From NCBI GenBank assembly GCA_903924715.1, contig CAIYCP010000355.1, positions 1 to 27,176 of the forward strand: 27,176 bases of DNA, given 5' to 3'. Position 1 is the stretch's first letter. Each line of letters begins with the position of its first letter. This DNA is from an uncultured beta proteobacterium. GTDB taxonomy: Bacteria > Pseudomonadota > Gammaproteobacteria > Burkholderiales > Burkholderiaceae_B. The notes beneath the pieces were generated by a model that did no database searches, was not told the DNA's origin, and was given only the letters and a program-made list of their open reading frames with translations. The position numbers and the translations under genes were made by a program. Positions 7,564 to 15,347 of this stretch are shown here, one piece after another.

Positions 7564-9524
7564 TTTGGATGGTTTGCCTGAAGTTCAGCAAAAGATACCA
7601 ATTTACCCGCAATCGCGCTGGCGGCAACTGTCGCGGGGCTGGCCAACCAGACTTGCCCCGGCCCTGAGCGACCAGGAAAGTTACGGTTAATAGCGCTGAC
7701 CGTGACTTGGTTTGCTTCAGACGAGGAGCCTGGACCACAGTTTGCGCAAGCGCCACAGGCCGGCTGCAAAAACTCAGCCCCGACTGCCTCAAAAGCGCTT
7801 AGATAGCCTTTTGCTTTGCAATAGTCATATACGCCCTGCGTACCCGCTTGTAAAAACAAGGTGACACCGGGTGCAGCCTTAAGTCCTTTGCCTGCGGCCC
7901 ACGACAGCACGGTGTGATATTGATCAAAGTCTTCACGTTTACCAGCCGTACACGAGCCCCCGTAGGCAATGTCAATCTTGGCACGCTCTGAAAGGGTATG
8001 TAGCGCGACCCCATTACCTGGGTCACCGGGTCGCGCGACCATGGGCGATAAGCGTGTGCCATCGATGTGGATGGTGCGTGCATAGACTGCACCCGGATCG
8101 CTTTTCATCCACGGTTCGAGTGCGAAATCGATACCTCGACGTTCTTTGATAAAGCGCACAGTCTCTTCGTCGGGTTCGACAATGCCCGTAAACCCACCGA
8201 GCTCGGCTGTCATGTTGGTGAGGGTGGCGCGTTCGTCAATTGACATCGCACGAATAGCGTCGCCGGCAAACTCAAATACTTTTCCAACGCCACTGCCTGC
8301 CCGAATACTAGGGTCTGCCAACAAATGCAGGACAAGGTCTTTTGCGGTCGCACCCGCTGGCAGAGGCCCTGAAACATTAATGCGTAAACACTCTGGCATC
8401 GTGAAACGCACAGCGCCCGTGACAAAAGCATTTGCCATATCGGTCGTGCCCACCCCAAAAGCGACACAGCCTAAGGCGCCGCTGTGCGGTGTGTGCGAAT
8501 CTGTGCCTGCAATCAGCTGGCCAGGCAGTGCGTAGTTTTCAGCAATCAGTGCATGCGAGATGCCCTCTGAACCTGTGTTGTTTGCGTCGCCCGCTTCAAG
8601 CGCTTGCAAATAACCGTGGTCCTTCAGGCGATGACGCTTCACAAAGTTGCGATGCCCTTTTGAAAGATTATTCACCGCACTGACCAGCCCTAGTTTCAAA
8701 TGCGCAGGGCTACGATGCACATACGACAGATGGTCTTCAAAACAGACGATGCTAGCGGGCTCATGCAGCGTTAAATGCGCTCCAAATTTTTTATTTAAAG
8801 CATGCGCACACATCCCCGTGTAGTACTCATGAATAAAACGTAAATCCGCCTGAACAAAACCACCTTCACCCGCCAACAGCCAGGCGGGCGCATCTTCGGT
8901 TGAGATTAAATGTCGAGAAATAATTTTTTCGAAAAGTGTGAGTGATTGTTTTAAAGCAAGAGGTTTGCACGGGCGATTTTTTAACTTTTCTTGTCCGTAG
9001 TTCAGCAGGCCACCCGCACGTAAAATCGCGGCCGCGACCGCGTCGCGCCCTTCAAGGAGTTCATCGAGTTCGATGGCCTGGCCGCGCGAGATTTTCTCAA
9101 GAAGCGCAAAATTTGTTGAGGTAAACAAGCCAAGATTGTCGGCATTTTGACGATAGATACGTTCAAAACTTTCGGCGATGATCAGGCGCACACCCGCCGC
9201 TTGTTCGGCAACAGGGCTATGTTCGCGCGAACTGCCCTTGCCATAACGCTTACCCCCCACGACAACCTCGATTTGCGCCTCCTGAATAGCGCCCGTACCG
9301 ATTGGTTGTTGACCTGCAATGGTGTACCCCGTGTAGGGGTAGCGTCCTAGCGCTTCGTCAAAATGCACCATGATCGGTAAGGGCGAAATCTCATCGGTTG
9401 AGACGTCGTCTCGCAAGGGGCTTGCTGCCGCACGGGTCAGACGAATCCCGGCAAGTTGAACACGCACTGCTTCGACGCTTTGGCTAAGAAATAAAATGCG
9501 GGGGGCAAAAGTGAGGGCGGTCAT
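7560..9524 (-). CDS. Aconitase-superfamily hydratase/isomerase with swivel domain first
   Basis: The protein has 654 residues. The small swivel domain is N-terminal (about 20-190): RDDVSTDEISPL, then GKGSSREHSP with Ser98-Ser99-Arg100, and an ESFERIYRQNADNLGL helix. The large catalytic domain follows (about 215-650): GTDSHTPHSGALG with Asp342, GGSCTAGKREDFDQYH with Cys525, and CGACANCGPG with Cys590 and Cys593. These give the three [4Fe-4S] ligands. AcnA-type enzymes have the reverse domain order, and AcnB has the swivel early but carries a HEAT domain and is much longer. LeuC/LeuD are normally separate. It should dehydrate and rehydrate a hydroxy-di- or tricarboxylate, but the substrate is unknown. 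It heads a unit with ogt and the ene-reductase and is divergent from the sugar-acid operon. Confidence 0.88.
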   Translation of the reverse strand: MTALTFAPRILFLSQSVEAVRVQLAGIRLTRAAASPLRDDVSTDEISPLPIMVHFDEALGRYPYTGYTIAGQQPIGTGAIQEAQIEVVVGGKRYGKGSSREHSPVAEQAAGVRLIIAESFERIYRQNADNLGLFTSTNFALLEKISRGQAIELDELLEGRDAVAAAILRAGGLLNYGQEKLKNRPCKPLALKQSLTLFEKIISRHLISTEDAPAWLLAGEGGFVQADLRFIHEYYTGMCAHALNKKFGAHLTLHEPASIVCFEDHLSYVHRSPAHLKLGLVSAVNNLSKGHRNFVKRHRLKDHGYLQALEAGDANNTGSEGISHALIAENYALPGQLIAGTDSHTPHSGALGCVAFGVGTTDMANAFVTGAVRFTMPECLRINVSGPLPAGATAKDLVLHLLADPSIRAGSGVGKVFEFAGDAIRAMSIDERATLTNMTAELGGFTGIVEPDEETVRFIKERRGIDFALEPWMKSDPGAVYARTIHIDGTRLSPMVARPGDPGNGVALHTLSERAKIDIAYGGSCTAGKREDFDQYHTVLSWAAGKGLKAAPGVTLFLQAGTQGVYDYCKAKGYLSAFEAVGAEFLQPACGACANCGPGSSSEANQVTVSAINRNFPGRSGPGQVWLASPATVAASAIAGKLVSFAELQANHPN

Positions 9525-9645
9525 GCCGAAGGGTCTCCGAGTCTATGATCATCTTGCGCTGCAACAGTCGGCATCGATGTTTTTTGTTTAGTTTAGCGAA
9601 TTTTGAGGATCTTGCCGATGGGTCTCGCACTGACGTGACTGAGAA

Positions 9646-9673
9646 TTGTTTTATGACCGGTCAAGGCTATACT
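9646..9673 (+). promoter_or_regulatory. Putative otnK promoter with palindromic operator in its spacer
   Basis: In the 187-base divergent gap (9525-9711), TATACT at 9668-9673 fits a -10 box. TTGTTT at 9646-9651 is a weak -35 (3 of 6 matches) with a 16-base spacer. Within that spacer lies the perfect 10-bp palindrome TGACCGGTCA at 9654-9663. A repressor bound there would block the polymerase, as expected for a substrate-inducible catabolic operon. The rest of the gap shows nothing I recognise. Confidence 0.4.
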
Positions 9674-9711
9674 TCATCTCAATTCGCTGTTCAACCTTGC
9701 TGCAGCAAACA

Positions 9712-10992
9712 ATGAAAAAAATCCTACTCGGCTGTATTGCTGACGACTTCACCGGTGCGACTGATCTCGCGAATAATTTGGTGCGTGCAGGGATGCGAGT
9801 CGTGCAAACGATTGGCGTGCCCAAGCAACCGCTTGAAGCAGAAGTGGATGCAGTGGTTGTGTCTTTAAAAACCCGCACGATTGCAGCAACGCAGGCTTGT
9901 GCTGAATCCTTGGCGGCACTGCACTGGTTGCAAGCGCAGGGTGCGCAGCAAATTTATTTTAAATATTGTTCAACCTTTGACTCAACCCCTCAGGGCAATA
10001 TCGGCCCGGTCATCGATGCGTTGATGCGTGCATTGCAAACAGATTTCACGATTGCCACCCCTGCATTTCCAGATGCTGGGCGTACGGTTTTTAAAGGTTA
10101 CTTGTTTGTGGGGGCAACCTTACTGCACGAGAGTGGGATGCAAGATCATCCTTTGACGCCCATGACCGACCCCAGTCTTGTGCGTGTTTTAGCTCCGCAA
10201 ACACGTCATCAAGTTGGTTTGATCGATTACACGGTGGTCGCGCAAGGTGAAAGTGCCATCCGCGCTCGAATCGATGCCTTACGGGCTGAAGGGGTTGCGA
10301 TCGCGATCGTGGATGCGGTGAGTAATGCAGATTTGCTGCGCTTGGGTGCTGCGCTGTCTGATATGCCGTTGGTCACGGCGGGTTCGGGTGTGGCGATTGG
10401 TTTGCCAGCAAATTTTGGTATTGCACCGAATGACCGGGCTTCTGCTTTACCCCGCGTCGGTGGCTTGCAGGCCATTGTTTCTGGAAGTTGTTCACGCGCG
10501 ACGAACGCTCAGGTTGCTGCTTTTATTGCCACGGGTGCACCGGCTCTGGCCATTGATCCACTGAGATTGCAACAAGGGGTCTCTGTGATTGAGCAGGTCA
10601 TTGCTGAAGCACTCGTGTTTAGTCAAGCGCACTTGGCTAAAGGCCCGGTGCTGGTGTATTCAACTGCTGAGCCCGAAGCACTCAAACATATTCAAGATCA
10701 AATGGGCGTGCATGTGGCGGGCCAATTGGTTGAGCAAACGCTTGCACGCATTGCCGTTGGTTTGGTCAAACAAGGCGTGGGTCAATTAATTGTTGCGGGT
10801 GGTGAGACCTCAGGTTCCGTAGTGCAAGCACTAGGGATGACACAATTACAGATTGGTGCACAGATTGATCCGGGTGTACCTTGGTGCGCGGGTAAAACTG
10901 CGGTCTCAGAGAAAACCTTGCACATCACCTTGAAGTCAGGCAACTTCGGTACGTCTGATTTTTTTAGCAAAGCATTTCACAGAATCGACTGA
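9712..10992 (+). CDS. otnK: Four-carbon acid sugar kinase (OtnK-like, DUF1537 family)
   Basis: The protein has 426 residues from the ATG at 9712, chosen because it starts the conserved MKKILLGCIADDFTGATD segment (Asp11-Asp12 of the DDFTGA motif); an ATG at 9646 would add an unconserved tail. The N-terminal half binds the sugar acid. The C-terminal half carries the nucleotide-binding VAGGETSG motif near residue 364 and a PGVPWCAG segment. OtnK phosphorylates 3-oxo-tetronate at position 4. Two bases separate its stop from the otnC start, and denD follows, so the operon context strongly supports OtnK over other DUF1537 kinases such as DtnK or YgbK of unknown substrate. Confidence 0.9.
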   Translation: MKKILLGCIADDFTGATDLANNLVRAGMRVVQTIGVPKQPLEAEVDAVVVSLKTRTIAATQACAESLAALHWLQAQGAQQIYFKYCSTFDSTPQGNIGPVIDALMRALQTDFTIATPAFPDAGRTVFKGYLFVGATLLHESGMQDHPLTPMTDPSLVRVLAPQTRHQVGLIDYTVVAQGESAIRARIDALRAEGVAIAIVDAVSNADLLRLGAALSDMPLVTAGSGVAIGLPANFGIAPNDRASALPRVGGLQAIVSGSCSRATNAQVAAFIATGAPALAIDPLRLQQGVSVIEQVIAEALVFSQAHLAKGPVLVYSTAEPEALKHIQDQMGVHVAGQLVEQTLARIAVGLVKQGVGQLIVAGGETSGSVVQALGMTQLQIGAQIDPGVPWCAGKTAVSEKTLHITLKSGNFGTSDFFSKAFHRID

Positions 10993-10994
10993 CC

Positions 10995-11681
10995 ATGACC
11001 TCTGCCATGACGCTGTCAAGCACGTTTTTACGCAATGAAATTTGCCGCGTAGGGCGCAGCCTCTTTGAACGTGGTTATGTGCATGGGTCGACCGGCAATA
11101 TCAGCGTGCGCCTTTCCGCGGAGCAGGGCGGTGGATTTTTAATCACCCCGACCGATGCTTGTCTGGGTTTTCTTGAACCTGAGACCCTGGCTTGGGTGGA
11201 TGAACAAGGCCAACAGATATCAGGTGAGCGAGCCAGTAAAACGCTGACCTTGCATCGTCGAATTTACGCGTGCGTACCCACTGCGGGGTGTGTGGTGCAC
11301 ACCCATTCCTCGTACTTGGTTGATCTCACTTTGCGTGGGGTATGGCATCCCGACGATATCGTCCCGCCTCTGACTCCTTATTACGTCATGAAGGTGGGGC
11401 ACGTGCCCTTGATCCCTTATTTTTTACCCGGCGCTGCGCAAGTCGCCGATCAACTCGAGCAACGTGTGGCGCAGTTTCAAGCGCGCGGTCTGACAATACG
11501 CGCGGTGATGTGCGATCGACTCGGTCCCCAAGTGTGGGGCGCCACTCCCGCCGCGGCGATGGCCACTCTTGAAGAACTCGAAGAAACCGCGAAACTTTGG
11601 TTGCGTGGTCAGTGCAGCGCGACCCCCCTGAGCGATACTGCGATACAGGCGCTTCGTGACCAATTCAATGTCTCTTGGTAA
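10995..11681 (+). CDS. otnC: 3-oxo-tetronate 4-phosphate decarboxylase (OtnC-like class II aldolase)
   Basis: The protein has 228 residues and belongs to the class II aldolase/adducin family. It contains the phosphate-binding HGSTGNISVRL segment, the SKTLTLHRRIY helix and the metal-binding HTH motif (His102, His104). OtnC decarboxylates 3-oxo-tetronate 4-phosphate to dihydroxyacetone phosphate. Fuculose-phosphate aldolases have the same fold, but location directly after otnK and before denD makes OtnC the best call. It is translationally close-coupled to otnK, while the gap to denD is 37 bases. Confidence 0.9.
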   Translation: MTSAMTLSSTFLRNEICRVGRSLFERGYVHGSTGNISVRLSAEQGGGFLITPTDACLGFLEPETLAWVDEQGQQISGERASKTLTLHRRIYACVPTAGCVVHTHSSYLVDLTLRGVWHPDDIVPPLTPYYVMKVGHVPLIPYFLPGAAQVADQLEQRVAQFQARGLTIRAVMCDRLGPQVWGATPAAAMATLEELEETAKLWLRGQCSATPLSDTAIQALRDQFNVSW

Positions 11682-11718
11682 AGTACGCCCCAGCCAGCCA
11701 AACTGATTAAAAGGTTTA

Positions 11719-12711
11719 ATGCAACGTATGAAAATTCTCATTACAGGTGGTGCAGGTTTTTTAGGGACGCTTTTGGCGCGCGCCTTGTTAAAACGCGGCA
11801 CCTTGCAAAATCACCCAATCACTGCGTTGACGATCACTGACTTGGCCGCGCCCAGCCAAGCTGATATTGCCAATCATCCCCTGGTGCGTATTGACACCGG
11901 TGATTTGCTTAAACGCCTTGATACTGTTTTTGAAAACGACTATGACGCGGTGTTTCATCTCTCTTCGGCAGTCTCTGGCGAGTGTGAAGCAGACTTTGAT
12001 TTGGGTTTACGCTCAAACCTGGATGCGACACGCCGGATGCTAGACGCGATGCGTGCTCAACAAGCACGAACTGGGCGCACCGCTTTGTTTTTCTTCGCAA
12101 GTTCGGTTGCAGTCTTTGGTTCAGACCCTGCGATCCCGTTAGCCTCAGTGGTGCGTGATACAACGCTACCCACGCCGCAATCAAGCTATGGTATTCACAA
12201 GTTTATTTGTGAACAAATGATTGCAGATTACACGCGCAAAGGATTTATTGACGGTCGCGTCGCGCGTCTGATGACCGTCTCTGTGCGCCCCGGCAAGCCA
12301 AATGGTGCGGCTTCAAGCTTTTTGTCTGGGATTGTGCGCGAACCTTTGGCGGGTGTGCCTTCGGTGTGTCCAGTTGAATTGTCAACAGCGGTCGCTTTGG
12401 CATCGCCAGATACGACGATTGCCGGCATTCTGGCTGTGGTTGAGGCAACGCGTGAAGCCTTTGGTGGTCGGACAGCGTTGAATTTACCGGCCTTGACTGT
12501 CACAGTTGGTCAGATGTTAGAGGCACTTGAACAAGTGGCAGGTAAGGACGTTGCAAGCCTAGTGACCATTAAGCCTGATCCTGCGATCGAAAAAATTGTG
12601 GGTGGCTGGCCATCAAAATTTGATTGCGAGCGCACCCACCGTTTCGGACTCAAGCCTGATACGTCGTATCAGGCCATTATTGAACAATACATCCGTATGC
12701 AGCGTGGTTAA
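11719..12711 (+). CDS. denD: D-erythronate dehydrogenase (DenD-like, NAD-dependent epimerase/dehydratase fold)
   Basis: The protein has 330 residues. A Rossmann GGAGFLG motif lies at the N-terminus, and the extended-SDR catalytic pair is in YGIHK (Tyr-x3-Lys). Segments such as VFHLSSAVSGE, RPGKPNGAASSFLSG and a VELSTAVALASPDT stretch are typical of DenD. The reaction is NAD-dependent oxidation of D-erythronate to 2-oxo-D-erythronate. The pathway then needs an isomerase (OtnI) before OtnK and OtnC, and none is encoded here. The ATG at 11719 is only four bases after AAGG, whereas an ATG at 11728 is 13 bases after it, so the exact start is uncertain. The stop is embedded in a palindrome shared with the convergent SDR gene. 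Confidence 0.9.
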   Translation: MQRMKILITGGAGFLGTLLARALLKRGTLQNHPITALTITDLAAPSQADIANHPLVRIDTGDLLKRLDTVFENDYDAVFHLSSAVSGECEADFDLGLRSNLDATRRMLDAMRAQQARTGRTALFFFASSVAVFGSDPAIPLASVVRDTTLPTPQSSYGIHKFICEQMIADYTRKGFIDGRVARLMTVSVRPGKPNGAASSFLSGIVREPLAGVPSVCPVELSTAVALASPDTTIAGILAVVEATREAFGGRTALNLPALTVTVGQMLEALEQVAGKDVASLVTIKPDPAIEKIVGGWPSKFDCERTHRFGLKPDTSYQAIIEQYIRMQRG

Positions 12712-12717
12712 ACCACG
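12703..12717. repeat. 15-bp palindrome containing both stop codons of convergent genes
   Basis: The bases CGTGGTT-A-AACCACG form a perfect palindrome around 12710. The TAA of denD (12709-12711) and the TAA of the minus-strand SDR gene (12708-12710) overlap inside it. It could fold as a five-pair stem with a TTAAA loop in either transcript. Chance is possible at this length. Confidence 0.5.
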
Positions 12718-13508
12718 ATCGGATTGGCAGAGCCATCCATCGTGATGATCGTGCCCGTGACGTAACTGGCCCGGTCAGACGCTAAGTACACAACGGTATC
12801 TGCAACCTCTTCTGGGGTTGCTAAACGACCAAGCGGTACGCGTGCTGTTGCTTGTTTTAAGGCCTCGGCTTCGCTGATTTTTTCGTGATTGGCGGTGACT
12901 TTGATGCCTTCTTTCAGGCGTTCAGTCAAGGTGGCTGCAGGATTCACGGCGTTGACGCGAATGCCCATCGGTGCATAGGCCGCAGCTAAACCTGCACTCG
13001 CGAGCATCAGTGCTGCGTTCGCACTTCCGCCAGAGATATGTACGGTCGAGGGAACCTTTCCGCCTGCGCCGACAACGTTCACGATCACGCCCTTGCGACG
13101 CGCACCCATGCGTTTAATGACGGGATCCATCATATTGATGTACGTGAAGAATTTGGCATCCATGGCGCTGCGCCAGACTTCAGGCGTTAAGTCGGGGGCG
13201 GCACGACGCGCTGCAGCGCCTGCTGAGTTCACCAAGACATCAACCGGCCCTAAGGCTTTTTCTGCAGCATCGAGTGCAGCTAAGGCAGAGACGTCACTTT
13301 TTAGATCTGCCGCGAACACCGCAATGCGATTCGCAGCCGCTGGTAATTGAGCGAGCAATTCTTTTTTTGCGGAATCAAGATTGGCTTGATCGCGTGAGAC
13401 CAGGCTGACTTTCGCGCCTTCTTCAAGAAAGCCTTTAGCGCAGGCCAGTCCAATCCCTTTACTGCCGCCGGTGATTAAAACGTGTTGATTGGTTAGATGT
13501 AAGTCCAT
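12708..13508 (-). CDS. SDR-fold protein lacking the usual Tyr-x3-Lys catalytic pair
   Basis: The protein has 266 residues from the ATG at 13508, which has GGAG five bases upstream; a longer frame runs back to 13712 but reads into the CoA-transferase gene. The cofactor motif TGGSKGIG (residues 13-20) and NSAGAAARRA are normal for a classical short-chain dehydrogenase, and the C-terminus ends like BDH/FabG proteins (YVTGTIITMDG). However, the active-site strand reads NVVGAGGK where a catalytic serine is expected, and HISGGSANAAL (157-167) where Tyr-x-x-x-Lys should be: alignment puts Gly160 and Asn164 at the Tyr and Lys positions. It may bind NAD(P) without classical oxidoreductase chemistry. 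It starts 19 bases after the CoA-transferase gene, so the two form one unit. Confidence 0.9.
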   Translation of the reverse strand: MDLHLTNQHVLITGGSKGIGLACAKGFLEEGAKVSLVSRDQANLDSAKKELLAQLPAAANRIAVFAADLKSDVSALAALDAAEKALGPVDVLVNSAGAAARRAAPDLTPEVWRSAMDAKFFTYINMMDPVIKRMGARRKGVIVNVVGAGGKVPSTVHISGGSANAALMLASAGLAAAYAPMGIRVNAVNPAATLTERLKEGIKVTANHEKISEAEALKQATARVPLGRLATPEEVADTVVYLASDRASYVTGTIITMDGSANPIVV

Positions 13509-13527
13509 GAGTGCTCCGCTAGTCGGT

Positions 13528-14757
13528 TTATGGTTTGGGTTGTGTGGTTTCGGGTTGTGTACCAATGACGCCTGCGCTGAGCAGGTCTTGTATTTCGTTG
13601 TCGCTGTAACCGGCAGAGTGCAAGATGTCGATCGTATCGCCACCAATCTTGGGTGAGGCTTTACGGACACGCAAGCGTTCGCCTTGCAGCGCGATGGGCA
13701 GCAGTGCGACACGCGTGTCGATTTCGCGCCCTGCGCCTGTATTGTCGGCCGCGACCGTCATGGGTGCTAAGCCGCCGGTTGCTAATAAATGAGGATCATC
13801 AAAGAGATCGTGGGGTCGCGTGATCGGCGCGTAGGGTAGTGCCGTTTTTTCAAAGCGTTGACTCAATTCAGTCGCGCTGAAGGGCGCAAAGCGCTTACGC
13901 AATTCGCCAGTGAGCCAGGGGCGCACGCGTACGCGATCATTGTTGCTGCCTAGGCGTGGATCATTTTTTAAATCGTCAAAACCAAACTCTTCACACAAAA
14001 TCGCCCATTGTGTGTCGCTGACGGCTGCCAAGAATATCTGCTCACCGTCTTTGACGGTAAAGACGTCATAGACTGCCCAGGCGCTAATCCGATTAGGCAT
14101 GGGATTGGCGGGTTTGCCGGTCACTGCATATTGCAACATATGCTGAGCAACCAAAAAAACATTGTTTTCAAATAATGCGCTGGCCACCTGTTGCCCTTGG
14201 CCTGTACGGGCGCGTTGTTGCAGTGAGGCTAAAACACCAATCGCACCAAACATGCCGCCCATGATGTCGTTGACGCTTGCGCCGGCGCGAAGGGGTTGCC
14301 CTTCAGGCCCGGTCATATAAGCGAGCCCGCCCATCATCTGAACGACCTCATCAAGTGCCGTGCGATGGTCGTAGGGGCCGGGCAAGAAACCTTTGTGTGA
14401 AACGTAGATCAGCTTTGAATTCAGTTTGCTGAGTGCTTCGTAACCAAAGCCCAATTTATCCATGGTGCCAGTTTTGAAGTTTTCACTAAAGACGTCTGCG
14501 TCGGTTAGTAGCTTTAAAACAATTTCTCGACCACGCGGATTTTTGACATCAATCGCGATGCTCTTTTTATTGCGGTTGAACATCGGAAAAAAGCCTGCGC
14601 CCGAACCAAGTAATTTGCGGGTATTGTCGCCAGCAAGAGGTTCAACTTTAATGACCTCAGCACCAAGGTCACCTAAAATCATGCCACAGGTCGGCCCCAT
14701 TACCATGTGGGTAAATTCAATGACGCGTAGGCCCTCAAGCGGTAGTGGTGCAGACAT
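13528..14757 (-). CDS. CaiB/BaiF family (class III) CoA-transferase
   Basis: The protein has 409 residues, the usual size. It begins PLEGLRVIEFTHMVMGPTCG and GDLGAEVIKVEP, the family's N-terminal CoA-binding signature. Asp164, in GASVNDIMGGMFG, is at the expected place for the catalytic aspartate that forms the acyl anhydride. NRNKKSIAIDVKNPRG is also conserved. It moves CoA between carboxylic acids, but the substrates cannot be deduced. It forms a two-gene unit with the degenerate SDR downstream, which hints that the pair handles one hydroxy- or keto-acid. It is divergent from the GNAT gene. Confidence 0.95.
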   Translation of the reverse strand: MSAPLPLEGLRVIEFTHMVMGPTCGMILGDLGAEVIKVEPLAGDNTRKLLGSGAGFFPMFNRNKKSIAIDVKNPRGREIVLKLLTDADVFSENFKTGTMDKLGFGYEALSKLNSKLIYVSHKGFLPGPYDHRTALDEVVQMMGGLAYMTGPEGQPLRAGASVNDIMGGMFGAIGVLASLQQRARTGQGQQVASALFENNVFLVAQHMLQYAVTGKPANPMPNRISAWAVYDVFTVKDGEQIFLAAVSDTQWAILCEEFGFDDLKNDPRLGSNNDRVRVRPWLTGELRKRFAPFSATELSQRFEKTALPYAPITRPHDLFDDPHLLATGGLAPMTVAADNTGAGREIDTRVALLPIALQGERLRVRKASPKIGGDTIDILHSAGYSDNEIQDLLSAGVIGTQPETTQPKP

Positions 14758-14844
14758 CAGAATCCTTTGTATTCAATCCAGTCAGGCGCTTGTTATACCA
14801 TTGAGGCTGCCCTTCATTCTTGTTGTTTAGCGCGAGGTTCTGTT

Positions 14845-15333
14845 ATGCAATGCAGCATTGTGGTTAAAAAGGTCGATTATCTCGATTCGGTCGATCGGTC
14901 GGCGCTGATCGCGATGCTTGATATGTATGCGTGTGATCCTATGGGCGGTGGCGAGCCCTTAACTGCTGAGGTCAAGTCTCGGCTGTGTGGCGATTTAGCT
15001 AAGGTGCCTGGCGCGGTGAGTTGGCTGGCTTGGCTAGATCATCAGCCGATTGGTCTGCTCAATGCGATGCAGGGCTATTCGACGTTTAAGGCCCGACCGC
15101 TCATGAACGTGCATGATATCGCGGTTGCTCCTGGGCAACGGGGCGTAGGCATCGGTCAAGCGCTTTTGCAGGCGCTCGAAGAGCACGCAAAATGCCTGGG
15201 TTGCTGCAAACTGACGCTCGAGGTATTAAGCGGTAACGGCGTGGCCAAGCAAGCGTATGCCCGTTTTGGCTTTGAGCAATACGAACTCAGTGCCGCAACG
15301 GGCCAAGCTCTTTTTATGCAAAAGTGGCTATGA
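14845..15333 (+). CDS. GNAT family N-acetyltransferase
   Basis: The protein has 162 residues from the ATG at 14845, which has GAGG seven bases upstream. A TTG start at 14767 would add 26 residues lying in the intergenic gap and is rejected. The acetyl-CoA loop is clear in HDIAVAPGQRGVGIGQALLQ (the Arg/Gln-x-x-Gly-x-Gly/Ala motif), followed by CCKLTLEVLSGNGVAKQAYARFGF, the usual C-terminal motif B. The substrate is unknown. It stands alone, divergent from the CoA-transferase and convergent with the gamma-glutamyltransferase gene five bases away. Confidence 0.92.
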   Translation: MQCSIVVKKVDYLDSVDRSALIAMLDMYACDPMGGGEPLTAEVKSRLCGDLAKVPGAVSWLAWLDHQPIGLLNAMQGYSTFKARPLMNVHDIAVAPGQRGVGIGQALLQALEEHAKCLGCCKLTLEVLSGNGVAKQAYARFGFEQYELSAATGQALFMQKWL

Positions 15334-15347
15334 GTCGTTAAAACGAC
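15334..15347. repeat. Inverted repeat spanning the stop codon of the gamma-glutamyltransferase gene
   Basis: GTCGTT at 15334-15339 and AACGAC at 15342-15347 are exact reverse complements with two bases between. The minus-strand stop (15338-15340) lies inside, and the GNAT stop ends at 15333. A four-pair stem with a six-base loop is the most it could form. Confidence 0.4.

Noticed and set aside
12708..13712. 334-residue version of the SDR gene
   Set aside because: The first 68 residues run through the intergenic gap and into the CoA-transferase gene and are not SDR-like; the ATG at 13508 has a good ribosome site.
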